10,040 nucleotides of DNA from a bacterium. Its GTDB lineage: Bacteria > Chloroflexota > Dormibacteria > UBA8260 > Bog-877. The stretch lies in contig JAKABA010000143.1 of NCBI GenBank assembly GCA_021802115.1, positions 1 through 10,040 on the forward strand, written 5' to 3'. A program made the translations under genes and the position numbers. Positions 1 to 5,779 of this stretch are shown in pieces (within the stretch, counting starts at the first letter, position 1; each line of letters starts with the position of its first letter). Under the pieces are notes generated by a model, which worked only from the letters and a program-made list of their open reading frames with translations, was not told the DNA's origin and did no database searches.

Positions 1-1
1 G

Positions 2-895
2 ACTCGTCTGGACCTGGCCCGGCCCCTGCGGGCGGCTCCCCTGGACCGGGGCTCGATAGCCGACTACGCCGCGCGGAGGGTGCCCCGCCACCTGGTGGAA
101 GCGGTGCTGCGTCCCGCGTTCGAATGGAACGCGTTTGTGGAGCTGGAGGAGATGAGCCAGGTGCTGTTGCTCCAGGCTGGACGGTTGTTCGTCCGCGCCC
201 GCCCCTACACGGTGCGCGGTGGGCTCGAGCGGCTGCCTCAGGCGCTGGCGCAGAGTCTGGACGTGCGCCTCGGGCGAACTCATCAGGTCCTGGGGCTGCG
301 GACGGACCGGGATCGCGTCGAGGCCCGGCTCTCGGGTGGGGGCCGCGTCGAGGCCGCGGCGGCGGTGGTCGCGACGCTGCCGGCCCAGGCGGCCGGCATA
401 CTCCAGATCCAGGGCCCCCCCGGAGACTTCCTCCGGGGGGTGCGGCACTCCCGGGTGCTGCGGGGATGGTGGAGGTTCCCCGCCACCGTTGGGGATCCGG
501 AGTGGCGGTTGGCGGCCTCGCCGCGGGGGGGTGGCGCGGTGGCCTCCAGCCGGGTGGTTGGTGACGAGGTGCTGGCCAGCTCCGTCCTGTACGGACCGGC
601 GGCCAGGGGAGTGACGGAGAAGCTGGCGCCGACCCGGCTGGCGCAGACCTTGGAGTTGCTGCCTGAGCTGGCAGGCCGGACCGTCCTGGACTCCCGGTCC
701 GTGCTGTGGCCCGCGGCCGTGACCACGTTCGTGGCCGGCCACTTCCGGGGACTGGCCGAGGTCTTCCCGGCACTCCCTCGGGGCCGTATACGCCTGGCCG
801 GTGACTATCTGGTGAGCCCGACCGTGGAGGGCGCTGTGCTCAGCGGTGAGCGGGCGGCGGGCGCGCTGCTGCGCTCATCTATACTTGACGGATGA
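2..895 (+). CDS. FAD-dependent amine oxidase / protoporphyrinogen oxidase-like flavoprotein, C-terminal part (5'-truncated)
   Basis: The reading frame is open to the left edge of the window, so this is the C-terminal 297 residues of a longer protein, and the N-terminal dinucleotide-binding GxGxxG region lies outside. A GTG at 80 would give a shorter ORF, but in-frame sequence before it (GSIADYAARRVPRHLVEAVL) is typical of the family, so 80 is not the start. Visible family features are the GGLERLPQAL segment (nt about 218-247), which in this superfamily begins the substrate/FAD half, and a C-terminal FAD-contacting motif GDYLVSPTVEGAVLSGERAA (nt about 800-859). Members oxidise porphyrinogens, carotenoid precursors or amines with FAD. 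The specific substrate cannot be read from this half. The stop overlaps the ribosome binding site of the next gene, so the two may be co-transcribed. A HemY-like role is possible but unproven. Confidence 0.75.
   Translation, partial: TRLDLARPLRAAPLDRGSIADYAARRVPRHLVEAVLRPAFEWNAFVELEEMSQVLLLQAGRLFVRARPYTVRGGLERLPQALAQSLDVRLGRTHQVLGLRTDRDRVEARLSGGGRVEAAAAVVATLPAQAAGILQIQGPPGDFLRGVRHSRVLRGWWRFPATVGDPEWRLAASPRGGGAVASSRVVGDEVLASSVLYGPAARGVTEKLAPTRLAQTLELLPELAGRTVLDSRSVLWPAAVTTFVAGHFRGLAEVFPALPRGRIRLAGDYLVSPTVEGAVLSGERAAGALLRSSILDG
880..885 (+). promoter_or_regulatory. possible -10 element (TATACT) before the sulfur-carrier gene
   Basis: TATACT matches the TATAAT consensus at five of six positions and is an AT-rich island in very GC-rich DNA, 23 bases before the GTG start at 909. 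No convincing -35 box is visible 16 to 18 bases upstream. The site lies inside the end of the flavoprotein gene, so it would be an internal promoter for the sulfur-carrier/mnmA block. It could equally be chance coding sequence. Confidence 0.25.
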
Positions 896-899
896 GGAG
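894..899 (+). promoter_or_regulatory. ribosome binding site GAGGAG that fixes the start of the sulfur-carrier gene
   Basis: GAGGAG lies nine bases before the GTG at 909, an ideal Shine-Dalgarno spacing, and overlaps the stop codon of the preceding gene (893-895). It supports 909 over the in-frame upstream ATG at 846. A start at 846 would add 21 residues unlike the ThiS/MoaD fold and would overlap the flavoprotein gene by 50 bases. Confidence 0.75.
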
Positions 900-908
900 T
901 TTGATCTG

Positions 909-1199
909 GTGAGTGTGAAGGTACGCGTTCCCAGTCCACTTCGCCCGCTCACCGCAGGCGCGGCGGAGGTGGAGGTTGATGGTGAGACCGTGGAGCAGGC
1001 GCTCCGCGACCTCGATCAGCGCTTTCCCGGCTTTGCGGCGCGTCTGTTCGAGCCCTCCGGGGGCCTGCGCCACTTTGTCAACGTCTACCGGAACGACGAG
1101 GACATCCGGGCGTCCTCCGGGCTGAACACGCCCTTGCAGGCCGGTGACGACCTGAGCATCGTCCCCGCGGTGGCGGGCGGCCTGCTCCGCGACGTCTGA
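909..1199 (+). CDS. ThiS/MoaD-family ubiquitin-like sulfur carrier (small modifier protein) with a C-terminal tail after Gly-Gly
   Basis: This 96-residue protein has a beta-grasp, ubiquitin-like pattern: a first strand VSVKVRVPSPLRP, a helix around ETVEQALRDLDQRFPGF, the strand HFVNVYRNDEDIR, and the closing segment DDLSIVPAVAGG. The ending IVPAVAGG is characteristic of MoaD/CysO-type carriers, which are adenylated and thiocarboxylated on the last glycine by an E1-like enzyme (MoeB/ThiF) and pass sulfur to a partner. Here five residues (LLRDV) follow the Gly-Gly. The protein would therefore need trimming before activation, as with carriers processed by JAMM peptidases, or may not be a donor at all. 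The GTG start is chosen from the GAGGAG site; a second in-frame GTG at 915 is a weaker option. It lies directly before mnmA, which suggests it delivers sulfur for tRNA thiolation, though cysteine or cofactor synthesis is also possible. Confidence 0.86.
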   Translation: MSVKVRVPSPLRPLTAGAAEVEVDGETVEQALRDLDQRFPGFAARLFEPSGGLRHFVNVYRNDEDIRASSGLNTPLQAGDDLSIVPAVAGGLLRDV

Positions 1200-1216
1200 G
1201 CGCGGTCCAGATGGGC

Positions 1217-1231
1217 CCGGACCAGGTCCGG
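1217..1231 (+). repeat. 15-bp perfect palindrome before or in the start of mnmA
   Basis: CCGGACCAGGTCCGG is a 7-bp perfect inverted repeat around a central A. A further GGTCC at 1204-1208 can pair with GGACC at 1219-1223 as an alternative hairpin. If mnmA starts at 1301, this lies in a roughly 100-base leader and could be an operator or RNA hairpin. If mnmA starts at 1211, it is coding. No known operator is recognised, and such inverted repeats are frequent in DNA this rich in GC. Confidence 0.3.
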
Positions 1232-1300
1232 CTCCAAGCTGACGCGGCGGATCCTCCAAGTAGGGCGCGGGCGTTCCGCACAGAGGGCCCCGACTTCTCC

Positions 1301-2443
1301 GTGATTTCGGAGCGGGAACTGCAGTTCGCGCGGCGCGTCCCCCCGGGAGCCTGTGTGGCGGTGGCGATGAGTGGGGGGGTGGACAGCTCAGTGGCGGCGG
1401 CGCTCTGCGTGGCGGCGGGGATCACGACCCTGGGCGTCACCATGCGCCTCTGGGGGAGCGAGGAGATGGAGCGCGGCGAGGGTGGCTGCTGCTCCCTGGA
1501 CGCGGTGGAGGATGCGCGTCGGGTCTGCGCCCGTTTGGGGATCCCCCATTACGTGCTCAACCTGCGCGACCATTTCGAACAGACCGTGATCGGCGACTTC
1601 CTGGCCGAGTACCGGGTGGGGCGCACGCCCAACCCCTGCATCCGCTGTAACGAGACGATCAAGTTCAAGGAGCTGCTGCGGCGGGTGAGCGCGGTCTCCG
1701 CCACCCACGTGGCGACCGGCCACTATGCCCGGATCGCGGTGACTGAGGACGGGGAGCTGGAGCTGCAGCGCGGATTGGACCGGCGCAAGGATCAGTCCTA
1801 CACCCTGTATCGCTGCGACCAGGCGGTGCTGGCCCGGACTCTGCTCCCCCTGGGCGAGTTGGAGAAGCCCCGCGTCCGGCAGCTCGCTCAGGAGCTGGGC
1901 CTGGCCGTGGCCCGCAAGCCGGACAGCCAGGACCTCTGTTTCGTCGGGGGCCGCGACCACCGACTGCTCCTGGAGCGCGAGCTGGCGGGCCAGTTCGCGC
2001 CCGGTCCGGTGGTGGACGTCTCGGGTGAGCGGGTGGGCACGCACCGGGGGATCCCCTTCTACACCGTTGGTCAGCGCCACGGTTTGGGGGGAGACAACAA
2101 TTCCACCCGGGCGGAGCCACGGTACGTGGTGCGGCTTGACCCTGAGCGCAACCTGGTGGTGGTCGGTCCCCGTCGGGCGCTCGAGGTCAGATCCTGCCAG
2201 CTGACCCGCTGCTCGTACCCGGCTGCCAGCTCCCGGCTCGAGATGGAAGGCTCAGCCCAGGCGCGGGCGCATGCCGCGCCCGAGGCCGCCATCTGGCGGA
2301 GCGGGCCCGCAGGGGCGGCCGAGGTCGAATTCCGGCGTCCCCAGATCGGGATCGCTCCCGGACAATCCCTGGTCCTCTACGATGGGGATCGAGTGGTGGC
2401 GGGCGGGGAAGTGGCGGCGGTGGTGAGGGAAGGATTCGCTTGA
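1301..2443 (+). CDS. mnmA: tRNA-specific 2-thiouridylase MnmA
   Basis: MnmA adenylates U34 of tRNAs for Lys, Glu and Gln with ATP, then replaces oxygen with sulfur to give 2-thiouridine, working in the cytoplasm. Numbered from the GTG at 1301 (380 aa), visible motifs are the PP-loop SGGVDSS (24-30), MRLWG (48-52), TPNPCIRCN with Cys113 and Cys116, ATGHYARI (about 138-145), KDQSY (163-167), KPDSQDLCFV with Cys213, and GIPFYTVGQRHGLG opening the central/C-terminal beta domains. Cys116 and Cys213 correspond to the catalytic pair Cys102/Cys199 of E. coli, with the same 97-residue spacing. Cys113 replaces an aspartate there. The start is uncertain: ATG 1211 gives 410 aa, longer than the usual 360 or so, without a clear ribosome binding site. 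GTG 1301 has GAGGG about 13 bases upstream. GTG 1355 has GGGAG five bases upstream and would give 362 aa. The stop overlaps the next ATG (TGATG). Confidence 0.96.
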   Translation: MISERELQFARRVPPGACVAVAMSGGVDSSVAAALCVAAGITTLGVTMRLWGSEEMERGEGGCCSLDAVEDARRVCARLGIPHYVLNLRDHFEQTVIGDFLAEYRVGRTPNPCIRCNETIKFKELLRRVSAVSATHVATGHYARIAVTEDGELELQRGLDRRKDQSYTLYRCDQAVLARTLLPLGELEKPRVRQLAQELGLAVARKPDSQDLCFVGGRDHRLLLERELAGQFAPGPVVDVSGERVGTHRGIPFYTVGQRHGLGGDNNSTRAEPRYVVRLDPERNLVVVGPRRALEVRSCQLTRCSYPAASSRLEMEGSAQARAHAAPEAAIWRSGPAGAAEVEFRRPQIGIAPGQSLVLYDGDRVVAGGEVAAVVREGFA

Positions 2444-2775
2444 TGGCGTGGCCGGTGGAGGCGTTTCTGCTCATGGTCGCCCTGGCGGGCTGTCTGGCCG
2501 CCGCCGGTGCCCTGCAATTGGCCCGGCTCCTGCACAGTGTGCCCCTGGCGATCTCCGGGCTCGCCATCATCGCCAGCCTCCTGGCCGAGGTGGGTCAGCT
2601 CAACGGTGACTTTGGGGGCGCATCAGGTAATGGGGTCGGTCTCTTGACCATCGTCTTCGGGGGCATCGCGCTGGCGGCGGTCGCGGTCTACCTGCTCCTG
2701 CCTCCGCCGGAGCGGCAGGTGCCCGCGATCCAGCTCTTGACCGGACCGGCCGCCAACCCAGACAGCGAGGCCTGA
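2443..2775 (+). CDS. small membrane protein of unknown family, three predicted helices
   Basis: This 110-residue protein starts at an ATG whose A is the last base of the mnmA stop (TGATG), with AGGGAAGGA at 2426-2434 as ribosome binding site eight bases upstream. It is therefore probably translationally coupled to mnmA. Three hydrophobic segments are visible, about residues 6-27, 33-50 and 65-86, separated by a short basic turn (ARLLHS) and a Gly/Asn-rich loop. A Pro-rich hydrophilic tail follows (LPPPERQ and onward). I do not recognise a family. Size and topology resemble NuoK (three helices, about 100 aa), and nuo genes lie downstream, but the membrane glutamates that mark NuoK are not at matching places. 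A NuoK relationship is only a possibility. Confidence 0.75.
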   Translation: MAWPVEAFLLMVALAGCLAAAGALQLARLLHSVPLAISGLAIIASLLAEVGQLNGDFGGASGNGVGLLTIVFGGIALAAVAVYLLLPPPERQVPAIQLLTGPAANPDSEA

Positions 2776-2781
2776 GCGGCG

Positions 2782-3069
2782 ATGCTGGCCGCGGTGCTCG
2801 GGGTGATAGCGGCCGCCTTGGTGGTCGTTCTGGGAGCTGTGGCTCCGGATCCAGGGATGCGGCAGCGCGCCGAGCGCCGCCTGAACAGCCCCAGGCTCCT
2901 CCTGGCCGGCCCTGGGGCGGTCGTGTTCGTGCTCTTGCTGCTGGCGGTCCTGCTCGGAAGTGGGGCAGCTCGAGCGGGCGGGATGGTGATATTGCTGGTC
3001 GCCGCGCTGGTGATCCTGATCGGACTCGCCGCGGCGTGGTCATGGCTGCGCCTGCAGATCGCGGGCTGA
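2782..3069 (+). CDS. small membrane protein of unknown family
   Basis: This 95-residue ORF begins with ATG six bases after the preceding stop, with a modest AGCGAGG at 2764-2770. Three hydrophobic segments are visible: about residues 1-22, 40-60 and 65-89. A basic linker (MRQRAERRLNSPR) lies between the first and second, so that loop should face the cytoplasm by the positive-inside rule. No motif or family is recognised. Its stop overlaps the ATG of the polyprenyl synthase gene (TGATG), giving an unbroken chain of coupled genes from mnmA to the synthase. Together with the preceding gene it may form a membrane-protein pair, but the function is unknown. Confidence 0.68.
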   Translation: MLAAVLGVIAAALVVVLGAVAPDPGMRQRAERRLNSPRLLLAGPGAVVFVLLLLAVLLGSGAARAGGMVILLVAALVILIGLAAAWSWLRLQIAG

Positions 3070-4616
3070 TGGCCGTCGATCCGCGCGCCGCCGCCCTGGA
3101 GTCCACCGGGGATCCGGACCTGCCGGCGCGGCTGGTCGCGGTCCGGGCCGCCGAGGGCGAAACCAGAGACCTCGTCGCCCATGTTGGGTGGGCCGACGCG
3201 ATCCAACCGTCGCAGCCGATGGGTCTTCCGGCGCGGATGACCCTTAGGGCGGCCCGGGCCCGAGGGGGGGACGGACTCTCCGCGGTCCCAGCCGCCGCCG
3301 CCGCCGAGCTCACCCAGCGCGCGTTGGAGTGGCACGCCGCGGCTGCCGCCGGGCAGCAGCCGGTCGGGCTGGGCACCCTGGCCGGGGACTACTGCCTTGC
3401 CCAGGCCGCCGCGGCGCTCTCGGCTTATGCCGACGTCGACCTGGAGGCGGCGCTGTCGGACGGTGTGACCGAGGCGGGCAGCGCCCTCCTGAGTACCGGC
3501 AACGCGCAGGTGGCATCGCGTCGGCTCCTGCCCGCGTGCGGGCTGTCTGGAGCCCGGACCGCCCGACTGCCCGGTTCTGACCAGGCGCGCTGGTGGCGGG
3601 CCGGCAGGCTGCTGGCCGGTGCGGTGCCGGTGGTGGGGGCCGGGCATTCCCCAGCGCTGCGGCGGCTGCTGGCTACCGACGATCCGCTCGAGGCCCGGCT
3701 GGGTCAGGTGCTCGCGACCGACCCCGAGCCGGTGGCGGGCCCGATGGCGACTCTGCTGGGGGCGGGGGGCAAGCGCATCCGGGCCCGGCTGGTAATGCTG
3801 ACTGGGGAGATCGGCGGCAGGTTTCGGCCCGACCATCTCCTGCAGGCCGCCGCCGCCATGGAACTGCTGCACGCGGCCACCCTGTGCCACGATGATCTGG
3901 TCGATGGGGCCGCATCCCGACGGGGAGCCCCAACCGTCGCCTCCATGTCCGGCCCGCTGGTCGCCCTCGGGGTTGGCGACTACTACCTGGGGCGGTCGTC
4001 CGGGCTGGTGGCGCGCCTGGGCGATCCGCGCATCTCTCGCCATTTCACCAATGCTCTGGTCGAGATCGCCGACGGGCAGCTGCGCGAGCTCGACCGCCGC
4101 TCGGTCTGGTCCGGGGAGCTGGCGCCCTATGTGCGGGTGGCCCAGCTCAAGACCGGTGCCCTGCTGGCCGCCTGCTGCGCCATTGGGGCCGTGTCCGGCG
4201 GGGCTTCGCGGCGCCAGGTCCACGCCGTCACCAGGTTCGCTCGCAAGTTGGGCCTTGCCTTCCAGGGTATCGACGACTGCCTCGACTTCAGCGATCCCGG
4301 GCGGACGGGCAAGCCCGCCGGCATCGACCTGGCGCAGGGCATCTGTGGCCTGCCGCTGGTTTGCGCCCTTCGCGGGCCGCAGCGGCGGCTGGTGCGTCGG
4401 AAGTTGCAGCTGATGGAGCTGGCGGAGCCCGCCGAAGCGGCCGGTCTCCGCACGGAAATCCTGAGCTTGGTGCGGGACAGCGGGGCGCTGGCCACCGCCC
4501 GCACGGTCGCCGACGGGTGGAGCTCGGAGGCTCTGGCCAGCCTGGTGGCGCTGCCCCTGAACGTTCGTCTTCGCATCGAGCGGTTCGCGGACCGCCTGAT
4601 CCTGCGCGATCGCTGA
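3069..4616 (+). CDS. polyprenyl diphosphate synthase with a degenerate N-terminal duplicate domain
   Basis: The 515-residue product is much longer than the usual 300-350 aa. The C-terminal part (about 200-515) is a complete trans-prenyltransferase: GGKRIR (233-238), first Asp-rich motif HDDLVD (274-279), RRGAPT (284-289), GDYYL (303-307), KTG (361-363), second Asp-rich motif DDCLD (402-406) and GKPAGIDL. It should condense isopentenyl diphosphate onto an allylic diphosphate using Mg2+ bound by the two aspartate motifs, for example for a menaquinone side chain. Residues about 50-190 can be laid on the same fold: PAAAAAELTQ, then HAAAAAG (89-95) where HDDLVDG stands in the active domain, then GDYCL (106-110). 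Both aspartate motifs and the last helices are missing. ATG 3069 was chosen because it overlaps the previous stop (TGATG); an in-frame GTG at 3036 would overlap the upstream gene by 34 bases. The product chain length cannot be predicted. Confidence 0.92.
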   Translation: MAVDPRAAALESTGDPDLPARLVAVRAAEGETRDLVAHVGWADAIQPSQPMGLPARMTLRAARARGGDGLSAVPAAAAAELTQRALEWHAAAAAGQQPVGLGTLAGDYCLAQAAAALSAYADVDLEAALSDGVTEAGSALLSTGNAQVASRRLLPACGLSGARTARLPGSDQARWWRAGRLLAGAVPVVGAGHSPALRRLLATDDPLEARLGQVLATDPEPVAGPMATLLGAGGKRIRARLVMLTGEIGGRFRPDHLLQAAAAMELLHAATLCHDDLVDGAASRRGAPTVASMSGPLVALGVGDYYLGRSSGLVARLGDPRISRHFTNALVEIADGQLRELDRRSVWSGELAPYVRVAQLKTGALLAACCAIGAVSGGASRRQVHAVTRFARKLGLAFQGIDDCLDFSDPGRTGKPAGIDLAQGICGLPLVCALRGPQRRLVRRKLQLMELAEPAEAAGLRTEILSLVRDSGALATARTVADGWSSEALASLVALPLNVRLRIERFADRLILRDR

Positions 4617-4633
4617 GTGGGGATCGCCCGGCC

Positions 4634-4651
4634 GGACCGCGATCTCGGTCC
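4634..4651 (+). promoter_or_regulatory. 18-bp palindrome followed by an AT-rich -10-like box, between the prenyl synthase and nuoJ
   Basis: GGACCGCGATCTCGGTCC has perfect 6-bp arms around a 6-base centre. It is nested in a wider inverted repeat, CGGCCGG (4629-4635) and CCGGCCG (4662-4668). Immediately after it, TAAAAT (4654-4659) is a five-of-six match to a -10 box, about 77 bases before the nuoJ start. No good -35 box is visible. The region could be an operator/promoter for the nuoJKLMN block or a weak terminator of the upstream block; there is no T tract to favour the latter. Confidence 0.35.
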
Positions 4652-4735
4652 CATAAAATGACCGGCCGTGCCCCTATCACGCCCGGTCCGGCCCGTCCCG
4701 ACTCTCGCCGGCTCCCCTGAGATGCCCGGATACTG

Positions 4736-5344
4736 GTGGTTGCGGTGATCGCGACCGCGGTGCTGGGCGGCATCGCCGTGGGGGCCGGGATCCTGGTGGT
4801 GGCGCGACGGGACAGATCGGCGCAGATGCTGGCCCTTTTGGTGGCCATGGTGGCGCTGGCGCTGGCGATGGCGGTCGCCGGCGCTGTGCTTCCGGCGATC
4901 GGGATTCTGCTCGCCGGCGGTGTGGGAGGCGGCCTCGTGCTGGCGCCTCTACGCCTGACCGCGCCCGCAGCGCGCGTCAACCGGCTCCGGCTACCGCTCG
5001 CCGTTGAGGCGGCCGTGGCGGTCTTCGTGGTGGCCCTGCTCGTGGCGGTGGGGGTGGCCGCCCGGTCGAGCTTCCGCAGTTCCAGTCGCTCCGAGCCCAG
5101 TCTCATCACCGTGGGGCACCAGGTTGTGCTCGGAGCCGGTGTGCCCGTCCTGGGGCTGGTGCTGGTGGCGGCGACCGTGCTGGTCGGCGCTGCGGCCCTG
5201 GTGGGCAGAGATCGCCGCGAGGCGGCCGAGGACCAGGCCGAGGCTCAGCGGCAGCGCCGTCTGGCTGAGCAGCAGCGCAGGAATCGCCAGCGGGCCGCGG
5301 CTCGAGAGGCGGCTCGACGGGCACGCCGCGGAGTCCGCGGATGA
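4736..5344 (+). CDS. nuoJ: NADH-quinone oxidoreductase subunit J-like membrane protein
   Basis: In complex I, NuoJ sits in the membrane arm beside NuoK and NuoA and links quinone chemistry to the pump modules. This 202-residue protein has five predicted helices in NuoJ fashion: about residues 4-22, 30-48, 50-70, 88-108 and 128-155. RRDRSAQMLALLVAMVALA resembles the NuoJ helix 1-2 junction. The call rests largely on order before nuoK-L-M-N, because sequence similarity is weak. The helix-3 stretch usually reading VYAGA reads LLAGG here, so the conserved tyrosine is replaced. The last 45 residues form an Arg/Glu/Gln-rich, probably helical tail with 16 arginines, unusual for the family. The start is uncertain: GTG 4736 or GTG 4745, neither with a strong ribosome binding site. 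The stop overlaps nuoK by four bases (ATGA). Confidence 0.72.
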   Translation: MVAVIATAVLGGIAVGAGILVVARRDRSAQMLALLVAMVALALAMAVAGAVLPAIGILLAGGVGGGLVLAPLRLTAPAARVNRLRLPLAVEAAVAVFVVALLVAVGVAARSSFRSSSRSEPSLITVGHQVVLGAGVPVLGLVLVAATVLVGAAALVGRDRREAAEDQAEAQRQRRLAEQQRRNRQRAAAREAARRARRGVRG

Positions 5345-5778
5345 GCGGAACCGCTGCGAGCCTGCTGGTTACCTCGTGCGGCCTGCTGGGGCTGACGACG
5401 TTCATCCTGCTCCACCGCCGGGACGCCTTCGGCGCGGTGGCCGGGGTGCTGATCGGCTTTTCCGGGCTGGCGACAGCCTTGGTGGGCTTTGCGGCCACCG
5501 CTCCCACTCCCGCTGCGGCCGCTCACCTGCAGGCCTACGCCGTCGTGGTGGAGGTGATCGGAGTGCTGTGCGCGGCGGTGGGCTCGGCGCTGGCGGTGGT
5601 GCTGTGGCGCCGTGCCCAATCGGACTCGCTGGTGGGAGTCCCGGTTGCCTTTGAGTCGGCCGCCGTGGCCGCGGAGCCCCCGGCACCGCTCGAGGAGGCG
5701 GCTCCGGAACCGGCAGATCCGGTGGGCTCCCCCGACTCCGCACCGGGCGAAGACGTCCCTGACGACGAGGGCGGCTGA
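5341..5778 (+). CDS. nuoK: NADH-quinone oxidoreductase subunit K-like membrane protein, lacking the conserved membrane glutamates
   Basis: NuoK is a three-helix subunit, a relative of MrpC, whose two membrane glutamates (Glu36 and Glu72 in E. coli) take part in proton transfer. Here three helices are visible at about residues 6-24, 30-51 and 65-89. The helix 1-2 turn ends in Arg26-Arg27 and helix 3 ends in LWRR, so both anchor to the E. coli pattern without gaps. At those anchors Glu36 falls on Leu37 and Glu72 on Cys77. The only acidic residue in a helix is Glu71, about six residues earlier. Beyond residue 91 there is an extra tail of about 54 residues rich in Pro, Ala, Glu and Asp with no basic residue after Arg91, whereas typical NuoK ends soon after helix 3. 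The ATG overlaps the nuoJ stop, with GGAG at 5330-5333. Identification depends on topology and position between nuoJ and nuoL. Confidence 0.75.
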   Translation: MSGTAASLLVTSCGLLGLTTFILLHRRDAFGAVAGVLIGFSGLATALVGFAATAPTPAAAAHLQAYAVVVEVIGVLCAAVGSALAVVLWRRAQSDSLVGVPVAFESAAVAAEPPAPLEEAAPEPADPVGSPDSAPGEDVPDDEGG

Positions 5779-5779
5779 G

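Noticed and set aside
846..908. Earlier ATG start for the sulfur-carrier gene
   Set aside because: The added residues (MSGRRARCCAHL and onward) do not belong to the beta-grasp fold, overlap the flavoprotein gene, and bypass the strong GAGGAG site placed for 909.
3036..3068. GTG start for the polyprenyl synthase inside the preceding gene
   Set aside because: ATG 3069 overlaps the previous stop in the TGATG manner also seen at mnmA/2443. The GTG would add only 11 residues and a longer overlap.
2688..4223. Long minus-strand ORF of 511 codons opposite the two small membrane genes and the prenyl synthase
   Set aside because: The product is Gly/Arg/Pro/Gln-rich low-complexity sequence with no family motif, lying opposite genes with clear motifs. 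Such antisense frames are expected in very GC-rich DNA.
5612..5779. Upstream extension of nuoL to an in-frame start at 5612
   Set aside because: It would overlap the end of nuoK by more than 160 bases and encode Arg/Pro-rich sequence foreign to NuoL. GTG 5780 has a good ribosome binding site and follows the nuoK stop.
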